A DNA stretch of 57,419 bases from an uncultured Pelagibacteraceae bacterium (GTDB lineage Bacteria > Pseudomonadota > Alphaproteobacteria > Pelagibacterales > Pelagibacteraceae): NCBI GenBank assembly GCA_902604005.1, contig CACKXH010000005.1:1-57419 (forward strand), written 5' to 3'. Below are positions 17,246 through 26,487 of this stretch, in pieces. Both the position numbers and the translations under genes were made by a program. Numbering within the stretch: the first letter of the stretch is position 1; every line of letters starts with the position of its first letter. The notes below the pieces were generated by a model. That model saw only the letters and a program-made list of their open reading frames with translations, was not told the DNA's origin and did no database searches.

Positions 17246-17682
17246 TGGTTAAAGTTTTAATTAAAAAATTAAACCCTTCTGTAAAACTACCTTCATATAA
17301 AACTAACGGTGCCTCAGGTATGGATTTAATGGCTTTTATAGAAAAACCAATTAATTTAGAACCAGGTAAGTCTTGTCTTATTCCGACTGGATTAACTGTT
17401 GCATTCCCAGAGGAGTATGAAATTCAAATTAGACCAAGATCAGGCTTAGCAGCAAAAAATAATATTAGCGTTTTGAATACACCTGGTACGATTGATAGTG
17501 ATTATAGAGGAGAACTTAAAATTATCTTATTTAACCATGGAAATAAAAATTTTGTAATTAACAACAATGATAGAGTGGCTCAAATGGTTTTAACTCCAAT
17601 TAAAAAAATAGAACTAGAGGAAACAAATGAACTTCCAACATCATTAAGAGGTAAGGGAGGTTTTGGTTCGACCGGTAAATGA
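17245..17682 (+). CDS. dut: dUTP diphosphatase
   Basis: Trimeric dUTPase that keeps uracil out of DNA and provides dUMP. All motifs are visible: GASGMDLMA, RPRSGLAAKN, the substrate loop GTIDSDYRGE, DRVAQMV, and the C-terminal arm RGKGGFGSTG. The 145-residue length is normal. It overlaps coaBC by one base and the next gene by 4 nt, consistent with one operon. Confidence 0.97.
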   Translation: MVKVLIKKLNPSVKLPSYKTNGASGMDLMAFIEKPINLEPGKSCLIPTGLTVAFPEEYEIQIRPRSGLAAKNNISVLNTPGTIDSDYRGELKIILFNHGNKNFVINNNDRVAQMVLTPIKKIELEETNELPTSLRGKGGFGSTGK

Positions 17683-18416
17683 AAAAAGACTTAAATAAAT
17701 CTCAAATCGAAAGATTTTCAAGACAATTAGTTTTAAAAAATATAGGTCCAAAAGGACAAAAAAAAATTTTATCATCAAAGGTTCTAATTGTTGGTATTGG
17801 TGGTTTGGGCTGTCCTGCTGCAGAAAATCTTGTTAGAGCTGGTATTGGGACAATTGGCTTGATAGACAATGATATTGTCAATCTTTCAAATATTCATAGA
17901 CAAAGCTTATTTAATTCAAAAGATATAAAAAAACCAAAGGTTAGCGTCGCAGCAAAAAGACTTAAAGAAATAAATCCACTAACAAAAATTGAAACCTATA
18001 AATCAAAACTCAATGAAAAGAATATTGAAAATATAATTAAGGGTTACGAAATTATAATTGATGGTTCTGATAATTTTAAAACTAAATTTTTAATTAATGA
18101 TAGTTGTATAAAGTTAAAAAAAAAATTAATAACTGGTGCTATAAGTAAGTTTGATGGCCACATATTTACATTTGATTTTAAAGACAACAGAACAGCCTCT
18201 TTAAAAAATTTTTATCAAGAAAAAGAAATTTCTGACGATATTTTAAATTGTGAATTTGAAGGAGTTCTTGGTACAACTGCATCAATAGTAGGTGCTACCC
18301 AAGCGAATGAGGCCTTAAAAATGATAATGGAAATCGGCCAAAACTTAAAAAATCAAATATTAATTATAGATTTATTAAATCTTAATTTTAGAAAAGTTAA
18401 ATTTAAAAAAAAATAA
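17679..18416 (+). CDS. ThiF/MoeB/HesA-family adenylyltransferase lacking zinc cysteines
   Basis: E1-like enzyme that adenylates the C-terminus of a ubiquitin-fold sulfur carrier (ThiS or MoaD type). Visible are RFSRQLVLKNIG, the nucleotide loop GIGGLGCPAAENLVRAG (about 39-55), DNDIVNLSNIHRQ, DGSDNFKTKFL and EGVLGTTASIVGATQANEA. The two C-x2-C pairs that bind zinc in typical MoeB/ThiF are absent; only three cysteines exist in 245 residues. Whether it serves ThiS or MoaD cannot be decided. No rhodanese domain. Confidence 0.85.
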   Translation: MKKDLNKSQIERFSRQLVLKNIGPKGQKKILSSKVLIVGIGGLGCPAAENLVRAGIGTIGLIDNDIVNLSNIHRQSLFNSKDIKKPKVSVAAKRLKEINPLTKIETYKSKLNEKNIENIIKGYEIIIDGSDNFKTKFLINDSCIKLKKKLITGAISKFDGHIFTFDFKDNRTASLKNFYQEKEISDDILNCEFEGVLGTTASIVGATQANEALKMIMEIGQNLKNQILIIDLLNLNFRKVKFKKK

Positions 18417-18427
18417 AAAATTTAATA

Positions 18428-18871
18428 ATGAAAAAATTTTACTTTTTAATATTAATTTTACTTTTCTTTCCTTTTCATGCTTTTTCAGAAGAAGTTTTTT
18501 TGTCTTTAAAAAAAGATAAAGTAAATGTAAGATATGGTCCAAGTTTTAATTCACCTATAAAATTCGTCTATAAAAAAAAGGACTTGCCTATTAAGCAGAT
18601 AGATCAAAAAGAAAATTTTAAAAGAATAATTGATTTTAAAAATAATAATGGATGGATCCATGTGTCCCAATTAAAAAAAATAAACTCTTTTATACCTCTC
18701 GAAGATAAAATTTTATTTAAAAAACCAACTAATTTTTCAAAACCCCTTGCAAAAATAAAAAAAGGGAGAGTTTTAATTGTTCAAAAATGTGATGGCATAT
18801 GGTGTAAAATTAAAACGGGACAATTTTTAGGATGGGTAAAAATAGACAATATATGGGGATCTTTTAATTAA
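18428..18871 (+). CDS. Secreted SH3-domain protein
   Basis: A 147-residue exported protein: signal peptide MKKFYFLILILLFFPFHAFS, then two bacterial-SH3-like repeats. The first has KKDKVNVRYGPSFNSPIKF with GWIHVSQL; the second has a C-D-G-x-W-C-K-I segment and GWVKIDNIWG. Such proteins often bind peptidoglycan in the periplasm; no catalytic domain is seen. It overlaps the convergent DUF3501 gene by 8 nt. Confidence 0.8.
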   Translation: MKKFYFLILILLFFPFHAFSEEVFLSLKKDKVNVRYGPSFNSPIKFVYKKKDLPIKQIDQKENFKRIIDFKNNNGWIHVSQLKKINSFIPLEDKILFKKPTNFSKPLAKIKKGRVLIVQKCDGIWCKIKTGQFLGWVKIDNIWGSFN

Positions 18872-19460
18872 AATCTGCAGCTAAAGATTTTAATGTTACA
18901 TCAGTTAACTTTGTGGTGTGAGAATATTCTTTATGATCTATACCAATTTCAGCTTTTAATGAACCTGATTTAAATTTTTCTATTTGTTCTCTAGTAAATT
19001 TAAAATGAACAAATTGAACAGATGATGCTTTTCCTTCAGCTGAAGTTCTATCAACATCTTCTTCAGGGACAGCTTTTACTATATCTTCGTCTATTTTCAT
19101 AAAAACTTTTTCTTCTATTCCTCCAACTTTACCTAAAAATGCTGCTCTAGATACTGGATTGTCTATTTCAAACATAAGAGTAGCTACTAACTCACTTCCA
19201 CGAGGTATTAACGGATTATATGCTGCAAGTTCATCTTTTAATTGTTCATCTCCACCTTTTTCTATATAAAGCATTTCTTGAACTTGGGCCAGCATAGTCT
19301 CATAACTTTCAAAATAAAAAGTTGCATAGGGCCCTAATGAAACTCTTCTATTTTTTTTAAAATCAACTATATTTTTTCTTAACTCTCTCCTTTGTTTTGT
19401 ATAAATATCCAAAGGCATAATATCATTTTTTTGAATTTCTTTTTTTTCTTTAGGCATCAT
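18864..19460 (-). CDS. DUF3501-family protein
   Basis: A 198-residue protein matching the DUF3501 pattern (YTKQRRELRKNIVDFKKNRRV, then GPYATFYFESYETML). Function is unknown. Family members recur beside the Fe-S oxidoreductase and rubrerythrin genes found here, so a shared oxidative-stress or iron-linked task is inferred from context. The ATG at 19460 shares the A of the upstream TGA (TGATG); a GTG one codon earlier and an ATG one codon later are also possible. The end overlaps the SH3 gene. Confidence 0.8.
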   Translation of the reverse strand: MMPKEKKEIQKNDIMPLDIYTKQRRELRKNIVDFKKNRRVSLGPYATFYFESYETMLAQVQEMLYIEKGGDEQLKDELAAYNPLIPRGSELVATLMFEIDNPVSRAAFLGKVGGIEEKVFMKIDEDIVKAVPEEDVDRTSAEGKASSVQFVHFKFTREQIEKFKSGSLKAEIGIDHKEYSHTTKLTDVTLKSLAADFN

Positions 19461-20791
19461 CACAATTTATAACTTTTAGCAATTAATTCGATAGGATGTA
19501 CTGCCTCATCGCTTGAAATGTTTGTGTCAGCTTCTAATTGTTTTAAATGCTTTCCAGCTAATGGACAATCTGAAGCCATATACTTATTATTCTTATTTTT
19601 TATCTGTCTTGCTGTTGGTCTTCCAACTTTTACAGCTAAATCATGAGTTTCTTTCATCACACCAAAAGTCCCTCCATGTCCCGCACATCTTTCAACAATA
19701 TCTATTTTAGCATTAGGTATTAATTTAAGCATATCTCTGGCTTTAATACCCATATTTTGAGCTCTTGCATGACAAGCATGGTGCACTGTTATACCACCAT
19801 CTATTTCATGAAGTCCTTCTGCTAAACCCTCATTTTTAGATATATCAACTATATATTCATCTATATCTACTGTATTTTTTGATAATTTTTTTATATTTTC
19901 ATCATTAGGTAATAATAATGGCCATTCAAATTTTAACATAAGACCACAACTTGCAGTAAGAGTTATAACTTTATACCCTTTATTAATCCATTCTAATAAT
20001 TCTTTAGAAACTTTTTTTGCTTGCCCAACAACTTTTGGTAAATCTGCTTGCTCTAAAAATGGCATTCCACAACAACCCGGATATGCTTCTTGAACTTCAA
20101 CTCCATTTTTTTTAAGAACTTTAAGTGCAGCGACACCGGTATTCTTTTTATTAAAATTCACAAAACAAGTTGAATAAATAACTACTTTTCTATTACTAGT
20201 CTTAGATTCATAATTAATCCTATTTTTTTGGTTTTTAAAATAATTTGAAAAAGTTTCAGAATTATATTTTGGTAATTGGACTCTAATATCAATCCCAGTA
20301 ATAATTTCTAAGATTTTTCTAAAGAATTTATTTTTTATGTTAGAAACCCAATTAACTAATTTTGAAAACATTACACCGAATTTCGAATTTCTATCGATTT
20401 CAGCCAATTGTCTGGGTATAAATGATAGTTTACCCAATTTTTTTTGTGCAGTTCTATATCTCAACATCAAATGAGGAAAGTCTAAATCAAATTCGTGAGG
20501 AGGCACATATGGACACTTTGTCATGAAACACATATCGCACAATGTACATGCATCAACTACTGGAGCAAATTGATCACTAGATAAACTTTCTACATCTTCA
20601 TTTTTTGACTCATCTATCATATCAAAAAGTTTAGGAAATGAATCACAAAGGTTGAAACATCTTCGACAACCATGACAAATATCAAAAACTCTTCTCATCT
20701 CTAAATCCAATTTTTCAGAATTTACAAAGTCAGGATTTTCAAAGTCAATTGGATGACGTATAGGTGCTTCTGTACTACCTTCTTTACTCAT
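19460..20791 (-). CDS. GlpC/heterodisulfide-reductase-like Fe-S oxidoreductase
   Basis: A 443-residue soluble electron-transfer protein. Two [4Fe-4S] ferredoxin motifs lie near the N-terminus (CHGCRRCFNLC; CTLCDMCFMTKC). Two CCG-type domains follow: PGCCGMPF preceded by YSTCFVNF, and HHACHARAQNMG followed by ERCAGHGGTFG. The second CCG motif reads C-A-G. The start is set at MSKEGS (ATG 20791); a GTG at 20836 would begin inside a hairpin. It lies between rubrerythrin and DUF3501, suggesting it passes electrons to rubrerythrin or a related peroxide-removal step (inference). Confidence 0.85.
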   Translation of the reverse strand: MSKEGSTEAPIRHPIDFENPDFVNSEKLDLEMRRVFDICHGCRRCFNLCDSFPKLFDMIDESKNEDVESLSSDQFAPVVDACTLCDMCFMTKCPYVPPHEFDLDFPHLMLRYRTAQKKLGKLSFIPRQLAEIDRNSKFGVMFSKLVNWVSNIKNKFFRKILEIITGIDIRVQLPKYNSETFSNYFKNQKNRINYESKTSNRKVVIYSTCFVNFNKKNTGVAALKVLKKNGVEVQEAYPGCCGMPFLEQADLPKVVGQAKKVSKELLEWINKGYKVITLTASCGLMLKFEWPLLLPNDENIKKLSKNTVDIDEYIVDISKNEGLAEGLHEIDGGITVHHACHARAQNMGIKARDMLKLIPNAKIDIVERCAGHGGTFGVMKETHDLAVKVGRPTARQIKNKNNKYMASDCPLAGKHLKQLEADTNISSDEAVHPIELIAKSYKL

Positions 20792-20813
20792 ATAGCTATT
20801 TGGTTTAAAATTT

Positions 20814-20840
20814 TTTAGTGGGTGGTTAACACCCACTAAA
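20814..20840. promoter_or_regulatory. Intercistronic hairpin between rubrerythrin and Fe-S genes
   Basis: Perfect 11-bp inverted repeat TTTAGTGGGTG-gttaa-CACCCACTAAA. On the minus strand it lies 10 nt after the rubrerythrin stop and is followed by A/T mix (AAATTTT), not a clean U run, so it looks more like a processing, stability or attenuation element than a full terminator. Confidence 0.6.
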
Positions 20841-20849
20841 TAATACTGG

Positions 20850-21266
20850 TTACTTAATAGAATCTAAAGTTTTTTGAAATTTACCTGCGTGAGATTTTTC
20901 AGCTTTAGCTAATGTCTCAAACCAGTCAGCAATTTCCTCAAAACCCTCTTCTCTGGCTGTTTTTGCCATACCCGGGTACATATCTGTGTACTCGTGTGTT
21001 TCTCCTTGAACAGCTGAAGCTAGATTAGCTTTAGTTTCACCTATAGGTAAACCTGTGGCTGGATCGCCAACTTCCTCTAGATATTCAAGGTGTCCATGAG
21101 CGTGCCCTGTTTCTCCTTCAGCAGTAGATCTAAATACTGAAGCTACATCATTATATCCTTCAATGTCTGCTTTTTGAGCGAAGTAAAGATATCTTCTGTT
21201 TGCTTGACTTTCTCCAGCAAATGCTGCTTCTAGATTTTCTTTTGTTTTTGTTCCTTTTAATGACAT
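20850..21266 (-). CDS. Rubrerythrin (di-iron domain only)
   Basis: A 138-residue four-helix di-iron protein for peroxide reduction. Ligands appear in two E-x2-H repeats: [12 protein letters not shown] and [10 protein letters not shown], then QGETHEYT and [12 protein letters not shown]. The C-terminal rubredoxin domain of classic rubrerythrin is absent, so electrons must come from a partner, possibly the next gene's Fe-S protein. A strong AGGAGATT ribosome site precedes the ATG. The promoter lies in an Irr-like operator. Confidence 0.92.
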   Translation of the reverse strand: MSLKGTKTKENLEAAFAGESQANRRYLYFAQKADIEGYNDVASVFRSTAEGETGHAHGHLEYLEEVGDPATGLPIGETKANLASAVQGETHEYTDMYPGMAKTAREEGFEEIADWFETLAKAEKSHAGKFQKTLDSIK

Positions 21267-21292
21267 TTTTAATCTCCTTCAATTATTTCATT

Positions 21293-21340
21293 AGTATATA
21301 ATTATTCTAAACTACATGTCAACAGTTTAGAATAATTATA
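21293..21340 (-). promoter_or_regulatory. Rubrerythrin promoter and Irr-like operator
   Basis: Perfect 17-bp inverted arms (21297-21313 and 21324-21340, containing TTCTAAACT / AGTTTAGAA) with a 10-nt spacer. On the minus strand a consensus -35 TTGACA (21322-21317) lies in the loop, followed by TATATA after 16 nt or TATACT after 18 nt. One arm fills the -35/-10 spacer, a repressor-like geometry. TTAGAA cores resemble the ICE sites I recall for alphaproteobacterial Irr. Confidence 0.7.
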
Positions 21341-21371
21341 ATTTAGTTTTTAAGTTATTGAAATTATTATA

Positions 21372-21800
21372 TTAATTTTGATTTTGATTATCACTCGCAA
21401 CTTTTATCAAAACTTCAACTGAGTTAATTTTTTTTCCAGTGATATTTTTTTTTATATTAATATTTTCGATATAATCATCTTCACAATCAATTAATTGATT
21501 AGTATCTTCATCAAAAAAATGATGATGATTTGTTATATTTGTATCAAAGTAACTTTTATCACTATTAATTGATATCTCTTTCAAATATCCTTTATCTTTA
21601 AATGCATGTACAGTGTTATAAACTGTTGCTAGAGATATTTTCTCATTTAAATTATCTGATATTTTTTTAACCAGATCTTTAATAGTGAAATGAAAGGTTT
21701 CTTCTCGATTAAATAAAACCTCACAAATTTTGAGCCTTTGCTTAGTCGGTCTAAGGCCTGAGGATCTTAATTTATCAATAAATTCGATGTTTTTTTGCAT
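21372..21800 (-). CDS. irr: Iron response regulator Irr (Fur superfamily)
   Basis: A 142-residue Fur-family winged-helix regulator. Visible are RSSGLRPTKQRLKICEVLF, the recognition-helix region ISLATVYNTVHAFKDKGYL, and a triple-His HHHFFDEDT (His92-94) typical of Irr heme binding. It lacks the extra C-terminal C-x2-C zinc pair. Divergence from fabA is the rhizobial irr-fabA-fabB order. On the minus strand TATAAT ends 5 nt before the ATG, so the message may be leaderless, and an operator sits next to it. Confidence 0.88.
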   Translation of the reverse strand: MQKNIEFIDKLRSSGLRPTKQRLKICEVLFNREETFHFTIKDLVKKISDNLNEKISLATVYNTVHAFKDKGYLKEISINSDKSYFDTNITNHHHFFDEDTNQLIDCEDDYIENINIKKNITGKKINSVEVLIKVASDNQNQN

Positions 21801-21805
21801 TGTAA

Positions 21806-21840
21806 ATTATAATAGTTCTAAACTATATGTATATTATAAT
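21806..21840. promoter_or_regulatory. irr promoter with operator (irr/fabA intergenic)
   Basis: The palindrome ATAGTT-CTA-AACTAT is at 21812-21826. The minus-strand TATAAT (21811-21806) for irr directly abuts it. Ten-bp arms AATTATAATA / TATTATAATT flank the whole site. The minus-strand 15-mer ACATATAGTTTAGAA (21830-21816) differs by one base from the rubrerythrin copy. Irr autoregulation is inferred, and possibly co-control of fabA. Confidence 0.62.
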
Positions 21841-21875
21841 TCAATAAAATCAAGTATTAAGAGTGTTCAAAATTT

Positions 21876-22376
21876 ATGAAAAAAAACTCCTATTCCTATG
21901 ATGAGCTTATAAACTGTGGAAATGGTGGACTTTTTGGTCCTGGTAATGCGAAATTACCACTTCCACCAATGCTTATGTTTGATAGAATTACTGAAATCAA
22001 CGATGATAAAGGGGCTTTTAAAAAAGGATCATTAAAAGCTGAATTAGACGTCAAAAAAGATCTTTGGTTTTTTGATTGTCATTTTAAAGAAGATCCAGTT
22101 ATGCCTGGGTGTCTTGGTTTAGATGCTATGTGGCAGTTGGTTGGTTTTTATTTGGGTTGGATAGGTAACCCTGGAAAAGGAAGAGCTTTAGGAGTTGGGA
22201 CAGTAAAATTTACAGGTGAAGTTTTGCAAGATGTAAAATTAGTAGCTTATGAAATTGATATGAAAAAGATTATGTCGCCAGGTGGAACAACAGTCGGTCT
22301 TGCAAATGGAGTGGTTTTAGCAGATGGTAAAAAAATATATTCTGCAGACAGCTTAAAAGTAGGATTATTTAAATAA
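21876..22376 (+). CDS. fabA: 3-hydroxydecanoyl-ACP dehydratase/isomerase
   Basis: Introduces the cis double bond for unsaturated fatty-acid synthesis. Catalytic His69 ([14 protein letters not shown]) and Asp83 ([15 protein letters not shown]) are present; GRALGVG and the FTGEV strand fit. The 166-residue length is normal. It is first of fabA-fabB-fabI and ends with a one-base overlap with fabB. The upstream region holds the Irr-like operator, about 40-65 nt before this start. Confidence 0.97.
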   Translation: MKKNSYSYDELINCGNGGLFGPGNAKLPLPPMLMFDRITEINDDKGAFKKGSLKAELDVKKDLWFFDCHFKEDPVMPGCLGLDAMWQLVGFYLGWIGNPGKGRALGVGTVKFTGEVLQDVKLVAYEIDMKKIMSPGGTTVGLANGVVLADGKKIYSADSLKVGLFK

Positions 22377-23587
22377 TGAGAAGAGTCGTAATAACAGGAT
22401 TAGGAATCGTTTCTTGTTTAGGTAATAACCAAGAAGAGGTTCACCAATCACTATTAAATTCAAAATCAGGAATTTCTTTTTCCGAAGAATATAAAGAACA
22501 TAATCTTAAAAGTCATGTCCATGGAAAACCAAATATAAAACTTGAAGATCACATAGATAGAAAAACAATTAGATTTATGGGTTCAGGATCAGCTTATAAT
22601 TACATAGCAATGAAAGAAGCTATCAAAGATTCTGGATTGGAAGATAAAGATGTAAGTAACTTTAAAACTGGGATTGTAATGGGTTCTGGTGGACCATCAA
22701 TTGAAAATGTAATTTTGGCTGCTGACAAAACAAGAGCTAAAACTCCAAAGTTAATGGGACCTTTTGTAGTTCCGCGGACTATGGCTAGCACGGCATCGGC
22801 AACACTTGCTGTTCCTTTTAAAATTAAAGGAACTAATTACACAATGAGTTCTGCTTGTGCAACAAGTGGACATTGTATTGGAAATTCTATGGAACTAATT
22901 CAAATGGGAAAACAAGATATAGTTTTTGCAGGTGGCAGTGAAGAAATACATTGGGCTATGACTGCAATGTTTGATGCTATGACTGCTTTGTCCTCAAAAT
23001 ACAATGATACACCTAAAACAGCATCAAGAGCTTACGATAAAACTAGAGACGGTTTCGTAATTGCTGGTGGTGGAGGTGTTTTAGTGCTTGAAGAATATGA
23101 ACATGCTAAAGCTAGAGGAGCTAATATATATGCAGAATTAACTGGTTATGGAGCAACATCAGATGGATACGATATGGTGGCTCCTTCAGGAGAAGGCGCA
23201 GTAAGATGTATGAAAATGGCAATGGCAACAAGTAAAAATAAAATTGATTATATTAATACTCATGGAACATCTACCCCAGTTGGAGATATTACAGAGCTAA
23301 ACGCAGTTAGAGATACTTTTGGAGATCAAATTCCAAAAATTAGTTCAACTAAATCATTATCAGGACATCCTTTAGGAGCTGCATCAGTACACGAAGCAAT
23401 ATATTGTTTGATTATGATGAAAAATAGTTTTATTGCTGGATCAGCAAACATTAGTGAGATGGATGATGAAGCTAAAAAATTTCCAATAATTGCAAAAACA
23501 GAAACTGAAGTAAGTTTAAATACAGTAATGTCAAATAGCTTTGGATTTGGTGGAACCAATGCTGCTCTAATTTTTGAAAAGGTTTAA
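22376..23587 (+). CDS. fabB: 3-oxoacyl-ACP synthase I
   Basis: Condensing enzyme that elongates the cis intermediate from FabA. Nucleophile Cys161 lies in [12 protein letters not shown], the two His residues in [12 protein letters not shown] and [12 protein letters not shown], and the end is [17 protein letters not shown]. The 403-residue length is normal. One-base overlap with fabA and 2-nt gap to fabI support one operon. Confidence 0.96.
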   Translation: MRRVVITGLGIVSCLGNNQEEVHQSLLNSKSGISFSEEYKEHNLKSHVHGKPNIKLEDHIDRKTIRFMGSGSAYNYIAMKEAIKDSGLEDKDVSNFKTGIVMGSGGPSIENVILAADKTRAKTPKLMGPFVVPRTMASTASATLAVPFKIKGTNYTMSSACATSGHCIGNSMELIQMGKQDIVFAGGSEEIHWAMTAMFDAMTALSSKYNDTPKTASRAYDKTRDGFVIAGGGGVLVLEEYEHAKARGANIYAELTGYGATSDGYDMVAPSGEGAVRCMKMAMATSKNKIDYINTHGTSTPVGDITELNAVRDTFGDQIPKISSTKSLSGHPLGAASVHEAIYCLIMMKNSFIAGSANISEMDDEAKKFPIIAKTETEVSLNTVMSNSFGFGGTNAALIFEKV

Positions 23588-23589
23588 TT

Positions 23590-24375
23590 ATGAGTTTGAT
23601 GAAAGGTAAAAAAGGATTAATCATGGGTGTTGCTAATGAAAGATCAATTGCTTGGGGTATTTCGCAAAAACTAGCTGAAGCAGGAGCTGAGCTTGCATTC
23701 ACATATTTAGGTGATGCTTTAAAGAAAAGAGTTATTCCTTTAGCTGAAAAATTAAATTCAAAAGTCACATTCAGCTGTGATGTTGAAAAAAAAGAAGAAA
23801 TTGTAAAATTATTTGAAGATGTTAAATCTCAATGGGGTGGAATAGACTTTGTCGTTCATGCAGTAGCATTTTCAGATAAATCAGAATTATCAGGTGAATA
23901 TTTGAATACAACTAGAGAAAACTTTTTAAGAAGTATGTTAATTTCTTGCTTCTCATTTACTGAAGTTGCAAAAGAGGCATCTAAAGTAATGAAAAAGGGT
24001 GGCAGTTTGTTAACTCTAACTTATGAGTCTACAAAGGCTATCCCAAACTATAATGTAATGGGTGTTTGCAAGTCTGCTCTTGAAGCTAGTGTTAAGTACT
24101 TAGCTAGAGATTTAGGTGCTAAAGGCATGAGAGTAAACGCAATAAGTGCTGGTCCTATAAAAACTTTGGCTGCTTCAGCTATAGGAGATGCTAAATTTTT
24201 ATATAAATGGAATGAGGACCATTCTTTCTTAAAAAGAAACGTGGATATTCATGATGTTGGAAATTCAGCATTATATCTATTAAGCGACCTTGCAAATGGT
24301 GTTACTGGTGAAATTCACTATGTAGATGCAGGATATAATAAGGTTGGAATGCCCGATCCCAAGAATATTACTTGA
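23590..24375 (+). CDS. fabI: Enoyl-ACP reductase (NADH)
   Basis: Final reduction of the fatty-acid cycle and target of triclosan-type inhibitors. Short-chain-dehydrogenase fold: GLIMGVANERSIAWGI binds NADH, and catalytic Tyr154 and Lys161 (YNVMGVCK) keep the Y-x6-K spacing. AGPIKTLAASAIG is the substrate-loop region. 261 residues, normal. Convergent with pnp, 39 nt between stops, no strong terminator seen. Confidence 0.96.
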   Translation: MSLMKGKKGLIMGVANERSIAWGISQKLAEAGAELAFTYLGDALKKRVIPLAEKLNSKVTFSCDVEKKEEIVKLFEDVKSQWGGIDFVVHAVAFSDKSELSGEYLNTTRENFLRSMLISCFSFTEVAKEASKVMKKGGSLLTLTYESTKAIPNYNVMGVCKSALEASVKYLARDLGAKGMRVNAISAGPIKTLAASAIGDAKFLYKWNEDHSFLKRNVDIHDVGNSALYLLSDLANGVTGEIHYVDAGYNKVGMPDPKNIT

Positions 24376-24414
24376 TCAAGCAGCAGAATTTGAATCTGTC
24401 ACCATTAATTTTCT

Positions 24415-26487
24415 TTATTCTGAAGCTTGTTTCATAGATAGTTTAACTTTACCTCTATCGAAACCAATTACTTTAACTTTTACTTCGTCACCTTCTTTTA
24501 CAACATCAGTTACTTTAGCAACTCTTTTATCTGCGAGTTCAGAAATATGAACTAGACCATCTTGTTTTCCTAAGAAATTAACAAATGCACCAAATTCCAT
24601 GATCTTCATAACTTTACCTGAATAAATTTTATTCAATTCAGCTTTTGCTGTGATGTCTTTAATCATTTGCATTGCAATGTTTCTGGACTCTTCGTCTGGA
24701 GCAGCAACTGTTACAATACCCTCGTCATTTACATCAACCTTCGCACCAGATTTCTCAACAATCTCTCTGATCGTTGCCCCGCCTTTTCCAATAACAGCAG
24801 CAATATCTTTTTTATCAACATTAATTTGTTCCATTTTTGGGGTATGTTTACCAACATCAGATCTAGAAGCTGATAAAGCTTTGTTCATTTCACCTAGAAT
24901 ATGAACTCTTCCATCCTTAGCTTGGTTTAAAGCCTGTTCCATGATTTCAAATGTGATACCTGTAATTTTAATATCCATTTGAAGCGAAGTAATTCCATCT
25001 TTGGTTCCAGCAACCTTAAAATCCATATCACCTAGATGATCTTCATCACCTAAAATATCTGATAGTACACTAAAATCTTTACCTTCCTTAATTAGTCCCA
25101 TTGCAATACCTGCAACCGGCTCTTTAATTGGTACTCCAGCATCCATTAAAGCTAAAGATGTTCCACAAACAGTTGCCATTGAAGAAGAGCCATTGGACTC
25201 GGTAATCTCTGACACTATTCTAAAAGTATATGGAAAAGCCTCTTTTGATGGCAATGAGGAGTTTATTGCTCTCCATGCAAGTTTCCCATGACCAATTTCA
25301 CGTCTTCCGGTTCCTATTCTTCCAGTTTCACCAACTGAAAATGGAGGAAAATTGTAATGAAGCATGAACCGTTCTCTTTGAAGACCATCTAAACTTTCTA
25401 TTCTTTGTTCATCATCAGAAGTACCAAGAGTAGCAGTAACAATAGCTTGTGTTTCTCCTCTAGTAAATAATGCTGAACCATGTGTTCTAGGCAAAACACC
25501 AACTTCACACGAGATTGGTCTTACATCAGATAAGCCTCTGCCATCAATTCTATTTTTATTTTTAAGAATGTCCGTTCTGACAATAGATTTTTCAAGATTT
25601 TTAAGCTGACTATTTACGTCAAGATCAGTATAATTTTCATCTTCTTCATAAAGTTTCTTAGCTTTATCTGTTATTTCTGAGATTTGATTTGATCTATCTT
25701 GTTTATCTCTTGTAGCAAAAGCTTTTTTTAAATCATCTGTAAAAGTTGCTTCAAGTTTTTTCTTTATTTCAGATAAATCTTTCTTTTCAACAGTCCACTC
25801 GGGTTTTTTACATTCTTTAGCAAGTTCTTCGATCATTTTAATTACGGGAACGAATCCTTCATGACCAAATTTAACTGCATTTAACATCTCTTCTTCTGTT
25901 AAACCATTTGCTTCAGATTCAACCATGAGCACTGCATCTTTTGTACCTGCAACAACTAAATCTAAACTTGAATTTTCTAATTCCGATTTTGATGGGTTAA
26001 GAACATATTTTCCATCAATAAAACCTACCCTTGAAGCTCCTACAGGGCCCATAAATGGCATTCCAGATATTGCTAACGCAGCTGATGAAGCTATAATTGC
26101 TAAAACATCAGGTTGGTTTTCTTTATCGTAAGAAATTACAGTTGGTAAAAGCTGAACTTCATTCTTAAATTCGTCGGGAAATAAAGGTCTGATTGGTCTA
26201 TCAATTAATCTTGAAATTAACGTTTCACTTTCAGTTGGTCTTGCTTCTCTTTTAAAATATCCTCCTGGGATTTTTCCTCCAGCATAATATTTTTCCTGAT
26301 AATTCACAGATAATGGGAAATAATCTATATCTGGATTTATTTTTTTTGCTCCTACTACTGTTGCTAAAATAACTGTTTCTCCACATGATGCTATAATTGC
26401 TCCGTCTGCTTGTCTTGCTATCTTGCCTGTTTCTAAACTTATTTTTTTTCCTGCTACTTCAATTTCCTTTTTAAATACCTTAAACAT
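24415..26487 (-). CDS. pnp: Polynucleotide phosphorylase
   Basis: 3'-5' phosphorolytic exoribonuclease of the degradosome. Two RNase PH domains are present (N-terminal [18 protein letters not shown]; second with [15 protein letters not shown] and [15 protein letters not shown]), then a KH domain ([14 protein letters not shown]) and a C-terminal S1 domain ([22 protein letters not shown]). The 690-residue length is normal. It follows rpsO as usual, but the 65-nt spacer is a GAACGAAAC-type repeat. Confidence 0.97.
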   Translation of the reverse strand: MFKVFKKEIEVAGKKISLETGKIARQADGAIIASCGETVILATVVGAKKINPDIDYFPLSVNYQEKYYAGGKIPGGYFKREARPTESETLISRLIDRPIRPLFPDEFKNEVQLLPTVISYDKENQPDVLAIIASSAALAISGMPFMGPVGASRVGFIDGKYVLNPSKSELENSSLDLVVAGTKDAVLMVESEANGLTEEEMLNAVKFGHEGFVPVIKMIEELAKECKKPEWTVEKKDLSEIKKKLEATFTDDLKKAFATRDKQDRSNQISEITDKAKKLYEEDENYTDLDVNSQLKNLEKSIVRTDILKNKNRIDGRGLSDVRPISCEVGVLPRTHGSALFTRGETQAIVTATLGTSDDEQRIESLDGLQRERFMLHYNFPPFSVGETGRIGTGRREIGHGKLAWRAINSSLPSKEAFPYTFRIVSEITESNGSSSMATVCGTSLALMDAGVPIKEPVAGIAMGLIKEGKDFSVLSDILGDEDHLGDMDFKVAGTKDGITSLQMDIKITGITFEIMEQALNQAKDGRVHILGEMNKALSASRSDVGKHTPKMEQINVDKKDIAAVIGKGGATIREIVEKSGAKVDVNDEGIVTVAAPDEESRNIAMQMIKDITAKAELNKIYSGKVMKIMEFGAFVNFLGKQDGLVHISELADKRVAKVTDVVKEGDEVKVKVIGFDRGKVKLSMKQASE

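Noticed and set aside
20792-20836. GTG start giving 15 extra residues on the Fe-S oxidoreductase
   Set aside because: The GTG is inside the intercistronic hairpin and the extension shows no conserved pattern; ATG 20791 preferred, though not proven.
20814-20840. Intrinsic terminator between rubrerythrin and the Fe-S gene
   Set aside because: The stem is strong, but neither strand has a clean U run after it; listed as a regulatory hairpin instead.
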